Below are positions 54,734-61,860 of a DNA stretch of 64,000 bases, piece after piece. Origin of the DNA: Ramlibacter henchirensis (lineage in GTDB: Bacteria; Pseudomonadota; Gammaproteobacteria; Burkholderiales; Burkholderiaceae_C); contig NZ_SMLM01000003.1 of NCBI RefSeq assembly GCF_004682015.1, positions 186,001-250,000 of the forward strand. The letters are read 5' to 3'. A program made the position numbers and the translations under genes. How positions within the stretch are numbered: position 1 is the first letter of the stretch; each line of letters begins with the position of its first letter. Under the pieces are notes generated by a model. That model was not told the origin of the DNA and did no database searches. It worked only from the letters and a program-made list of their open reading frames with translations.

Positions 54734-55702
54734 TCAGTCGATCTGGATCTTGGCGTCGGTGACGACCTTGCCCCAGCGCTTCATCTCGCTGGCGATCAGG
54801 CCGTTGAACTGCTCGGGCGTCGAGGCGACCACCTTCAGGCCGTACTCGCGCGCCCGCTGCTGGATCTCCGGGCTGGCCAGCGCCTTGGCGGTGTCCGCCT
54901 GGATCTTCTGGACCACGGCCTTGGGCGTTCCGGCTGGCACCACGTAGCCGAGCAGGGCGCCGACGTTGAAGCCGGGAACTGTCTCGGCCACCGTGGGGTA
55001 GTCATGGCCGGCCACGCGCTGGTCGCCCATCGTCGCGATCAGCTTCATCCTGCCGCCCTGCACGTAAGGCAGGATGGACAGGAACGGATCGACTACTAGG
55101 TCCAGGCGGCCGCCCATCAACTCCGTGTGCGCCGGCGCGCTGCCCTTCATGCCCACATGCTGCATTTGGAAACCTGCTTCGCGCTGCAGCAGTTCGGCGC
55201 CCAGGTGCGTGGTGCTGCCGGCGCCGGGCGTGCCGTAGTTCAGCTTGCCCGGGTTCTTCTTCGCGTAGGCGATCAGTTCCTTGAGGTTGTTGAACGGTGC
55301 ATCCGGGCGGGCCACGATGGCCAGCTGCATGTCGAACAGCTGAGTGACGCCCGTAAGGTCCTTTTGCGTGTCGTACGGCAGCTGCTTGCGCAACGTGGGG
55401 TTGACCGCCAGCGAGGAGTTGACCATCCCGATCGTGTGACCGTCCGGAGCGGACTTCGCCACGTGGTCGGCCCCGATCACGGTGCCGGCGCCGGGCTTGT
55501 AGTCGATCAGGACCGGCTGGCCCCACGTGTCCTGCAGGTTCTTGGCGAGGATGCGGCCAACGGTGTCGGTGGGGCCGCCCGGCGGGAACGGGATGATGAT
55601 CTTCACGGGCCCCGTCGGGAAGTTCTGGGCGGCTGCCGGCGCGGCCATTCCGAAGGCGAGGCTGCCGGCGAGCAGGCCGGTGCAAAGCTTGAGGAAGCGC
55701 AA
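54734..55702 (-). CDS. Bug/TctC-family periplasmic binding protein 6
   Basis: 322 residues with a signal peptide ending AAPAAAQ and loop segment VKIIIPFPPGGPTDTVGR. The start is TTG at 55702, with AGGAG 6 bases upstream; the longer reading is unsupported. It is operonic with the TfdA-like dioxygenase and probably binds its substrate or a related acid. The left edge of the degraded island begins 160 bases farther on. Confidence 0.92.
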   Translation of the reverse strand: MRFLKLCTGLLAGSLAFGMAAPAAAQNFPTGPVKIIIPFPPGGPTDTVGRILAKNLQDTWGQPVLIDYKPGAGTVIGADHVAKSAPDGHTIGMVNSSLAVNPTLRKQLPYDTQKDLTGVTQLFDMQLAIVARPDAPFNNLKELIAYAKKNPGKLNYGTPGAGSTTHLGAELLQREAGFQMQHVGMKGSAPAHTELMGGRLDLVVDPFLSILPYVQGGRMKLIATMGDQRVAGHDYPTVAETVPGFNVGALLGYVVPAGTPKAVVQKIQADTAKALASPEIQQRAREYGLKVVASTPEQFNGLIASEMKRWGKVVTDAKIQID

Positions 55703-55865
55703 GGGTGTCTCCTGGAAGTCTGGGATCGTGGAACGCTGTTTCGAGATCGTAAGACGGCCCGAAGTTCGCGGGGCGATCGAGAGCGAAGCCCGGCTCACTT
55801 AAGATGCCCTGCATTGCCCAGGATGGCTCTGCCGTGTGCACTTTCGTGTGCACGGAAGCCGCGGA

Positions 55866-55949
55866 ATGCCCGAACGAATCGAATTGAATACGGTCCAGCG
55901 TCACCAGCAGCACGGCGGCTGGCGCATCAGCGTCGCGCCGATGATGGAT
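55866..55949 (+). pseudogene. dusA: 5' fragment resembling dusA, possible attachment site
   Basis: An ATG opens a frame whose last readable part is WRISVAPMMD, the conserved N-terminal FMN-binding stretch of tRNA-dihydrouridine synthase A, normally followed by WTDRHCR. Here the frame continues into unrelated sequence after residue 28. Genomic islands and prophages are known to insert in the 5' end of dusA. The fragment marks the point where ordered genes give way to degraded ones, so it probably is the left attachment site. The rest of dusA is not in the window. Confidence 0.45.
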
Positions 55950-56203
55950 CGGTGCGAAAACATAAGAGTGGCGCGGGTTCCCGAAGGGTCGTGTGCGCTG
56001 GGTGTGCAGTTCCCGAAGATCAGCAGCGGCACGAGCTCGGCCACTGTGTCTCAGAGCGCTTTGGGCGCCGGCTGACACCGGCCTCGGAACGGGCGTCCTG
56101 TCCAAAGCCGTCCATGGAAGTCCAAGGGCGGCTCGCGCTTCTTGGCTATGGACGGGAAGGCGGTTCGGTCTCCTCGCCATACCCTGGTCACGAGGAGCGA
56201 GCA

Positions 56204-56359
56204 ATGAGTGATTGGGTGCGCGAGGCAGTCCCGTTCGGGCTGGTGTTGGCGGGGTCCTCGGCCCGAGAATCGCGCAAGTCTCTAGCGGCGAGAGTGGGGG
56301 GCCTCGCCTGGGCTAGCAAGCCGGGCTTTAGGCCCGCACGAACCGTGAGAGTGGCGTAG
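56204..56359 (+). CDS. Possible 51-residue protein
   Basis: An ATG with GAGGAG 6 bases upstream opens 51 codons beginning MSDWVREAVPFGLVLAG. The first third reads like a protein, the rest is basic and unremarkable. It ends 2 bases before a convergent gene. It could be a relic. Confidence 0.25.
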   Translation: MSDWVREAVPFGLVLAGSSARESRKSLAARVGGLAWASKPGFRPARTVRVA

Positions 56360-56360
56360 C

Positions 56361-56936
56361 TCAGCCGCTCCGTTGACGAGCGACATTCAGATTGAAATAC
56401 ATCACCTCCAGCACCTTCTCCATGGTGCGGAGAAGTCGATGGGCATCAGACGCATCGGCATCGTGAGCTTCGAGTTGCTGGATCAAGTCGCGCTGGTGCT
56501 TCACACGCCGCTCCGCCTCCAGCACGCGGCGCTGCGCGATCTGAAGCATGCTGCGTGGGGGAGCTTCGCGGCGCTGAGGTGCAACTATGAGGGTGCTTAT
56601 GTACTGCCAGCAAAGGCGGTGGAAACTCTCAAGAGTGGTGAGGTGCTTTTCGTACACGCGCGCGAGTCGGCCATCCGCTCGGTCCACTACTGTCGCCCGC
56701 CCCATCGCGTCCAACAGCTCGAATCGGCTGATCAAGACTTCGACCCAGCAGACGCGAATTTGGGGCAGTGATGCGGTCAATCCCCCCATCGCATCGAAGG
56801 CGTCCGAGTTGCGCCGATAAAGGGACTGATCATCGGGGCTACGGATTAGCTCCTCAAGCAGCATTCGATATTGGTCGAGTTGCTCCAGTGCCGCCGCAAC
56901 AGCAGCGGCCAGCTCGGTTGCATGTGAAGGCCGCAC
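56361..56936 (-). CDS. Hypothetical helical protein of the island
   Basis: 191 residues starting at GTG with GGGAG 6 bases upstream. The sequence is rich in Leu, Arg and Glu with coiled-coil-like stretches (LEAERRVKHQRDLIQQLEAH) and no membrane segment. A segment SLPQIRVCWVEVLISRFELL resembles FPSLYSLFVELLIGHSEL of the gene at 58.4 kb, suggesting a small paralogous family. Function unknown. Confidence 0.6.
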   Translation of the reverse strand: MRPSHATELAAAVAAALEQLDQYRMLLEELIRSPDDQSLYRRNSDAFDAMGGLTASLPQIRVCWVEVLISRFELLDAMGRATVVDRADGRLARVYEKHLTTLESFHRLCWQYISTLIVAPQRREAPPRSMLQIAQRRVLEAERRVKHQRDLIQQLEAHDADASDAHRLLRTMEKVLEVMYFNLNVARQRSG

Positions 56937-56979
56937 GATCCGCTCCCTTCCATCCTGAAAGGCGGTTGTGTACCCAAGC

Positions 56980-57276
56980 CTACTTCACCGCGTCGTCGGG
57001 GTGTCCTTTTCTAGGGGCCGAGAAGTAGCCCATCTGAAGATGCCGCATGAACTTGGAGAGCCACGCCTCCGGGGGGTAGAACGCAGCCGAGCACGGCCCA
57101 CGGATGCAGACTCGACCATCGGCGTCAACCATCGCTTGGAAGTGTTCTGGATCGCCGCTCTGCGTGCGGACCGCGTTTCGGACCAGCTGAGTGCACTCGT
57201 GAGAAGCCACCGATCTAGAAGTGCCCTCCTCCATGCATGACATCTTCATGCAAAGGCCAGGTGACTGAAGGTTCAT
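56980..57276 (-). CDS. Small hypothetical protein of the island
   Basis: 98 residues at most. The C-terminal half (DADGRVCIRGPCSAAFYPPE, then AWLSKFMRHLQMGYF) has the composition of a real folded domain. No ribosome-binding site is clear, and the start may be the internal ATG at the MEEGTSRS segment. No function known. Confidence 0.4.
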   Translation of the reverse strand: MNLQSPGLCMKMSCMEEGTSRSVASHECTQLVRNAVRTQSGDPEHFQAMVDADGRVCIRGPCSAAFYPPEAWLSKFMRHLQMGYFSAPRKGHPDDAVK

Positions 57277-57675
57277 TCTTTTGCAACGTGACGAAGGATT
57301 GCACCTAGCCGGGCGCGGCGAAGCTGGCTGACGACGAGTTGGCGATGCGGTTTGGCCGCAGCACCTTGCGGGTCCATGTCCGGCCTGAAGGCCCCCCCTA
57401 TGTCACGCCTAGTGCAAAAGAGCCAGCGGCCGCTCGCAGGCGCTCGCCTATCCTTCAGGTTCGCCTTCGAGGCCTGTACGAGGCGAAGGCTCGCGGACTG
57501 GGTGTGGAACTTCGGATGGGCCATGGGCAAGAGGCAGGCCCTAACGCACATATCAGGCAGCCGCAGGTCCGGCGAACTGGGCACTCAGACTCACTGACGT
57601 GCCGAGCGCGGTCAGTCGTCACGACGAGATCGCCCTTGGAAACCTTCGGCCGTGAGGTGCCTCTGCTTGCGCGCG
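57277..57675. other. Non-coding stretch in the island
   Basis: Short frames on both strands show no protein-like composition. No repeat or RNA was recognised. Confidence 0.4.
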
Positions 57676-57922
57676 TTAGTGAGGCAACCCAGAAGCCTTG
57701 AACAAGCGCCTCATGAGGCCAGTTGCGTGAGCCTGATCTTCGGCAATTAGCGCATCGAGCTCAAGAAGTGCCTGCGTTCCCGCGCTTCCTCTCGGACGTA
57801 GCGCGAGCATGGTTGCATGTCGTCTCCGTAGGCCTTCCAGACGGGCCATTGCAACTTGCCACTCCGACCGTATTAGGTCCGGCGACTTGTTCTTCAGATT
57901 CGGGCTGCTCAGGTTCCATCAT
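57676..57922 (-). pseudogene. Frameshifted small gene
   Basis: One frame begins MMEPEQPESEEQVAG at 57922 and then turns random. Another frame continues with a protein-like stretch, DLIRSEWQVAMARLEGLRRR and later ALLELDALIAEDQ, ending GLPH at 57676. Joining them needs one frameshift in the first 60 bases. This looks like a small helical gene broken by an indel; the joined product would be about 80 residues. Confidence 0.3.
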
Positions 57923-58149
57923 TCATGCATGTTCACAGACGCGCGCCAATGTAGCTCCGCCATTTCAAGAAAAAGCCCCTTCTTACACGACTTCGCGGAT
58001 CGAAATTCACTCGCATCAGGCCAGCATGCACGTTCCGCTGCGTGTGCGTTGAGGTAGAACAAACTGAGGGCGCAGGGGCGTCATCAAGAGTGACCCGCCC
58101 CATGTAGTTTGCAACGACACGCGCCGGAAGGCCTGCGCCGCCCCTTCAC

Positions 58150-58386
58150 CGACGCGGACTGGATCTCGAGATCAAGCAGGACGGCTACCGGCGGCGAAGG
58201 CGGGCAGGTGCAGCTCAGACGAAGACCGGCCACGACTGCACCACCTGGTTCCCGGAAATCGCGGAGGCGCTGGCGCAGCTCCCGGGTGGACCGCACGTCA
58301 TCGACGGAGGCCTGCGAGATCAGTCGGCGATGCGTGCCGGATCGCGTGCGGCCATAGCCAGCCTCACCGTTTCACGGCGGAAGTGA
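58150..58386 (+). pseudogene. ATP-dependent DNA ligase relic 1
   Basis: The reading LEIKQDGYR, TGHDCTTWFPEIAEALAQLP and GGPHVIDG matches the adenylation domain of an ATP-dependent DNA ligase, including the K-x-D-G lysine. About one base is missing between DADW and EIK, shifting the frame, and similarity stops after about 58,315. It is a short remnant, related to the longer relic at 60.4-61.0 kb. Confidence 0.55.
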
Positions 58387-58411
58387 TCGCGACGGCGTGG
58401 CTCGCGCTCCA

Positions 58412-58768
58412 TCAGGAAGTGGTCTTCATCGGCTCGATGCCGATGCGTAGCAGGTTCCTAGCCCGTTGACGCTGGGCTGCAATGAGGGTGGACCTCCGAC
58501 GCTTCGCGCCTGATAGGCGAGACGTCTGTGCTGACGTAGACACCAGCTCCGAGTGCCCAATGAGCAACTCGACGAATAGTGAGTACAGGCTGGGGAAGGC
58601 GGCGCACTGGATCCGTACGGTGCGGACAGTCTCGGTCATGCGCAGCAGGCACCCTTCGCTTCGGGTGGGCTCACACGAGTCCAGTTCATCCAGCTCGCTC
58701 AGGTAAAGGTCGAGCGCAGCAGCGAGCCGAAACGCGGCAGCAGTGCCGCTAGTGGCCGTGCGAGTCAT
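58412..58768 (-). CDS. Hypothetical protein, distant relative of the 56.4 kb gene
   Basis: 118 residues from the ATG at 58768 (MTRTATSGTAAAFRLAAALD). It shares the order LAAAL, a central FVELLIGHSEL and a basic C-terminus with the protein at 56.4-56.9 kb, but is shorter, as if truncated. No ribosome-binding site is clear. Function unknown. Confidence 0.4.
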   Translation of the reverse strand: MTRTATSGTAAAFRLAAALDLYLSELDELDSCEPTRSEGCLLRMTETVRTVRIQCAAFPSLYSLFVELLIGHSELVSTSAQTSRLSGAKRRRSTLIAAQRQRARNLLRIGIEPMKTTS

Positions 58769-59118
58769 TCCGCAATGATCGGCAGCGCACAAGGAACGCA
58801 GTGTCGGACACTCCTGATCGGTGGTGGCCGATCCAACGAACCGTTTGTCAGACAGATGGCATCGCGAAGTAGCTTGTATCGCCTTGGTATGGCTTGCGAC
58901 TCGCATTCGATGATCAGCATATGTGCGGTGACTACACATCGAAACCCACCAACGGCTTAGCATCGCGCTGGGTATGCAATCGCCGACCGAGCAGCCGAGG
59001 CCTTCCGCACTTTCACGAGCCTGGACGAGGCGCGGGACTGGCTGCACATATGACCCAAGGGGATAGAGCAAGGTCCGTGTCGACGCTGGCAGGTGCAGTG
59101 CGAACCGCGGCTGCTCGC
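58769..59118. other. Mostly non-coding stretch with a gene-end relic
   Basis: A 30-codon open stretch (58961-59053, plus strand) reads ADRAAEAFRTFTSLDEARDW before TGA. This looks like the C-terminal end of a real protein whose 5' part is lost, since a stop lies just upstream in frame. Nothing else was recognised. Confidence 0.3.
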
Positions 59119-59153
59119 AAAAAAGAGAAGCCCCTGGCACCGAGCCAGAGGCT
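59119..59153 (-). terminator. Rho-independent terminator on the minus strand
   Basis: AGCCTCTGGC pairs with GCCAGGGGCT (one mismatch) around a 5-base loop, and on the minus strand is followed by TCTCTTTTTT. It could end the transcript of the small gene at 59.45-59.67 kb. Confidence 0.6.
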
Positions 59154-59452
59154 AACTAGTAGAGCGCCCCCAGGAGGGACGGAGGGAGGAAAGCTCACAG
59201 CCTGTCAAGCTGCGAGAAGATGATAGCTGGCAGCCAGCAGGACGCTTCGTAAGCCCGTTTTCATTGCAAAACCCCGCAACGCGCCCGCGCCTGACTTGGA
59301 AGTGCTACCACTGTTCAGGTGCAGGAAGGCACGTCGACTGGCGTAGGTGGAAGAGCCCCTGACCCGCAGGTCAGAAGCTGTCCCACTCTCCTCCACTATC
59401 CAAGGTCGCGGGCGCCACGCCGACGGCCGCGGCAAGGCTGGCCTCGCGACTT
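59154..59452. other. Non-coding stretch
   Basis: Probable 3' region of the minus-strand gene at 59.45 kb. No gene, repeat or RNA recognised. Confidence 0.4.
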
Positions 59453-59674
59453 CTAATGCATGACAGGGGCGCCGGGCACCACACAAACGTGATCCGTTCC
59501 TGATCGCACGAGGACCACGCTGGCCGCAGCGTCCATTGATCGGAGCATCACCTTCCAGCGTCCGCTTAGCAACTGCTCGAGGGCCTCTACTCGATACAAC
59601 CGATGGTCGTTGGCGAGCTGCAGGACGTCTGTCCTGCTCAGCTTCTGGATCGTCCGCAGTGCGTTCGCCTTCAA
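59453..59674 (-). CDS. Small hypothetical protein
   Basis: 73 residues. The TTG at 59674 has AGGAG 6 bases upstream; another TTG directly after the AGGAG is too close to be used. The sequence, KLSRTDVLQLANDHRLYRVE then ALEQLLSGRWKVMLRSMD, has a protein-like pattern with a helix-strand rhythm. It could be a small DNA-binding or antitoxin-like protein but nothing proves it. Confidence 0.5.
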   Translation of the reverse strand: MKANALRTIQKLSRTDVLQLANDHRLYRVEALEQLLSGRWKVMLRSMDAAASVVLVRSGTDHVCVVPGAPVMH

Positions 59675-59754
59675 TGTCAACTCCTGAACCCAAGGGCTCT
59701 CCTACGCATGTAGGTTTGGGCCGACTGGGACGTAGGAAGTGTCTTCAGAACTAC

Positions 59755-60052
59755 TCATCTATGCCTGTAACGCGGATTTGAAGATGTAAGCATGCACACG
59801 ATGCCGGCTCGTAGCGCGCGCACTTCGATCCGCTCCGCAACCAAAGCCGCGCGCTTGGGCCCGCTCGCAGCCGGCGGTGCCCGCCCAGCGCACAGCCCAC
59901 TCGGCGAGATCCTGCGCCGTGGCACCTTCTCGCAGGTCACTTGGAGTCGCGCAGCGGCCGATCAGTGTCACAGGCGGCGGCGGAAGCTCCGCGGACGCAC
60001 GCGGCGGCGTCGTGCAGCCGGCGCACAGCGCCAGGAGTGAGCACGCAAGCAG
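59755..60052 (-). pseudogene. Possible frameshifted phage o-spanin (Rz1-like)
   Basis: On the minus strand a frame opens right after a stop with LACSLLALCAGC, a lipobox, then ELPPPPVTLIGRC and GATAQDLAEWAVRWAG. The proline-rich lipoprotein pattern resembles Rz1-type outer-membrane spanins from phage lysis cassettes. Near 59,857-59,862 a run GGGCCC seems to carry one extra base, since the neighbouring frame continues PKRAALVAERIEVRAL. No start codon remains. A relic of a prophage lysis module is likely but not certain. Confidence 0.3.
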
Positions 60053-60198
60053 CTAGGTTGGTTGAGAACCTTGACGGCCGAAAGGGGCTTATTTGTTGGG
60101 AGCAAGTAAGTAGCTCTCCTACCTCATCTGCTGTGCGGTGCCTACAATTTTCATCCAAGTGCTTGCTAGTCTCAGATTCAGCCTACCGGGAGTCCATC

Positions 60199-60387
60199 AT
60201 GGCTGACGACAAGACCAAGGCCCACGGTCAAGACCGTGAGCGCATCAATGTGAACCAGGAGCACGAGGTCCGCGACTGGAGTAAGAGTCTAGGCGTCGCG
60301 CCCGAGCGGCTTAAGAAGGCCGTTGCAGCCGTCGGTGATCGGGTCAAGAAGGTCCGGGAGTACTTGAAGAGCGACAAGCCGCACTAA
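60199..60387 (+). CDS. DUF3606 domain protein
   Basis: 62 residues, MADDKTKAHGQDRERINVNQ then EVRDWSKSLGVAPERLKKAV, matching the DUF3606 family of small soluble proteins. GGGAG lies 6 bases before the ATG. It is the best-preserved gene of the island. DUF3606 has no known biochemical role. The ligase relic follows 16 bases later. Confidence 0.85.
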   Translation: MADDKTKAHGQDRERINVNQEHEVRDWSKSLGVAPERLKKAVAAVGDRVKKVREYLKSDKPH

Positions 60388-60403
60388 GTTGTCGTCGGCC
60401 GGA

Positions 60404-61036
60404 ATGCGACTGTCGGCGCTGCGGCCGATGCTGGCCGACAACCGCAAGTACCCCGCGTTCTCGCACCCAGATTGGCTGTTCGAGATCAAGTATGACGGCT
60501 ACCGCATGCTCGCTGAGTTTGGCGGACGGGTGGCGCTCCGCACGCGCCAGGGACTCGACTGCACCTCTTGGTTCCCCGAGATCTCGCGCGCGTTGAGCAG
60601 CTAGGACGGTGGACCGTACATTGTCGATGGTGAGGTCTGCGTGCTGGACGACCTCGGAAGGTCGGACTTCAATCGGCTTCAGGACAGAGCCCGCCGCAAG
60701 TGCCACTACCCGGGTTGTGATGCGGTCACGTATTGCATATTCGATCTGCTGCACGCGGCGAGCAGCCTCGTGGATCTGCCGGTAGTGCTGTGCAAAGCGC
60801 TTCTCTCAGAACTCTTCACGCCGAAGCCGTCCCACGACCTGCTCGTGGTGCAAAGCATTCCGGCAGAAGGTCTAGATCTGTACGCGGCTGCGTTGAAACT
60901 GGAACTGGAGGGTCTCATGGCCAAGCGCTGCGACAGCGACTACGTGCCCGGTCAGCGATCGTCGTGCTGGCGCAAACTGAAGCGGCCTGGCGCGATTCCG
61001 GCGGAGCGCTTCGCCCATAAGTGCCGGAGCACATAG
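60404..61036 (+). pseudogene. ATP-dependent DNA ligase relic 2 with an in-frame stop
   Basis: The adenylation domain of an ATP-dependent DNA ligase (LigD/NHEJ type): LRPMLADN at the start, the nucleotidyl lysine in FEIKYDGYR, DGEVCVLDD, LELEGLMAKRCDS (motif IV) and CWRKLKRPG (motif V). A TAG at 60602-60604 interrupts the same frame, which continues unchanged on both sides. The OB-fold domain is absent. One nonsense change separates it from an open adenylation-domain gene, so decay is recent or the stop is a read error. Confidence 0.8.
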
Positions 61037-61132
61037 CGTGGGACACCGCTAGGTGAAGAAGCTACCCGACTCGGATAACGCCTTCGGTCAGACGCGAAGG
61101 CGGAGACCGCCGGATTGCGAGTCCGCAGGTCT

Positions 61133-61156
61133 GATGTCTGTATCGGCCAGGAGCGG
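61133..61156 (+). repeat. Short dispersed repeat, copy 1
   Basis: GATGTCTG, then TATCGGCCAGGAGCGG, nearly identical to a stretch at 63311-63335 (one inserted base and one change). The two copies flank the lipoprotein and antiporter genes. Confidence 0.4.
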
Positions 61157-61212
61157 ACGTGCCGGAGGCGCGCACGGAGCGGCCTCGTCCTTTACTATCG
61201 CGTGCGCTGCAC

Positions 61213-61749
61213 ATGACGAACATCAAGCTGTCGCTCAGGCTTGTCCTGATTGCCGCTGTCTCGATGCTTTACTCGGGCTGCGCCTCCGTGCCCGCTCAGA
61301 ACACCGTTGCCACGGTCCAGGTGTACAAGGTGTTCGCGCATCGAGACAAGTACGGACTCAGCTTGAGACCGTCGGAATTGGCCGGGTTGAGAGCGGCAGG
61401 CGTGGACGATAACGAAGTTGCCGCCGGGCGTGTGGTTGGCGTGCATTGCGCCGTCATGGCGGATGGCTGGTGGGACAGCCTCGCAGTTCTGCCTCCTGGG
61501 CTGCAGGCAGGCGAGGGAACCACATTGCGGGTGAGAGTGGTCGACCCGGGAGATAACCAGAGACTCGGCGTCAGCACCGTCGTTGATGTCCCGGCCCAGC
61601 TACCAAGCCGCGAACTTGCGTACCGCTATGTCCCGAACTGGCGTGAGCTTGGGCGAAGGAACAACTTCGAGCGGATCGAGCTACCGCCACAGTTGCGCGA
61701 CAAATACTTGATCGTTCAGGGCTCGTACCTGCTTAAGTGCAATCCCTAG
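61213..61749 (+). CDS. Predicted lipoprotein
   Basis: 178 residues with a lipoprotein signal peptide ending in LYSGC. The mature part is soluble and includes VFAHRDKYGLSLRPSELAGL and VVGVHCAVMADGWWDSLAVL. It is not recognised as any family. No ribosome-binding site is obvious before the ATG. Codon use is more like the host than the island to its left. Confidence 0.7.
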   Translation: MTNIKLSLRLVLIAAVSMLYSGCASVPAQNTVATVQVYKVFAHRDKYGLSLRPSELAGLRAAGVDDNEVAAGRVVGVHCAVMADGWWDSLAVLPPGLQAGEGTTLRVRVVDPGDNQRLGVSTVVDVPAQLPSRELAYRYVPNWRELGRRNNFERIELPPQLRDKYLIVQGSYLLKCNP

Positions 61750-61860
61750 CACCAACCGGCTCGAGCAAGCGTCGGGGGGCGGTCCGCCGGCGTCGGATGG
61801 CAGCTTCGGGTCGGAAGCAGACATCCGCGGGTGACGCCGCATTGCTTCAGAGTTGCGGAC

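Larger units (their letters stand above)
55866..61036. mobile_element. Decayed integrated element
   Basis: This stretch differs from both sides: genes are short or broken, codon use is less GC-biased at third positions, and gaps are long. It holds a dusA-like fragment at the left edge, two DNA ligase relics, a possible spanin relic, a DUF3606 gene and several unknown small genes. No integrase, transposase or clear direct repeat was found, and the right boundary is uncertain. Confidence 0.5.

Noticed and set aside
57339..57701. 120-codon plus-strand frame in the island
   Set aside because: Composition is Arg/Pro/Ser-rich and random, there is no ribosome-binding site, and it overlaps the better-supported broken gene on the minus strand.
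59205..59693. 162-codon minus-strand frame overlapping the small gene at 59.45 kb
   Set aside because: The alternative frame (59453-59674) has a strong ribosome-binding site and protein-like composition, while this one does not.
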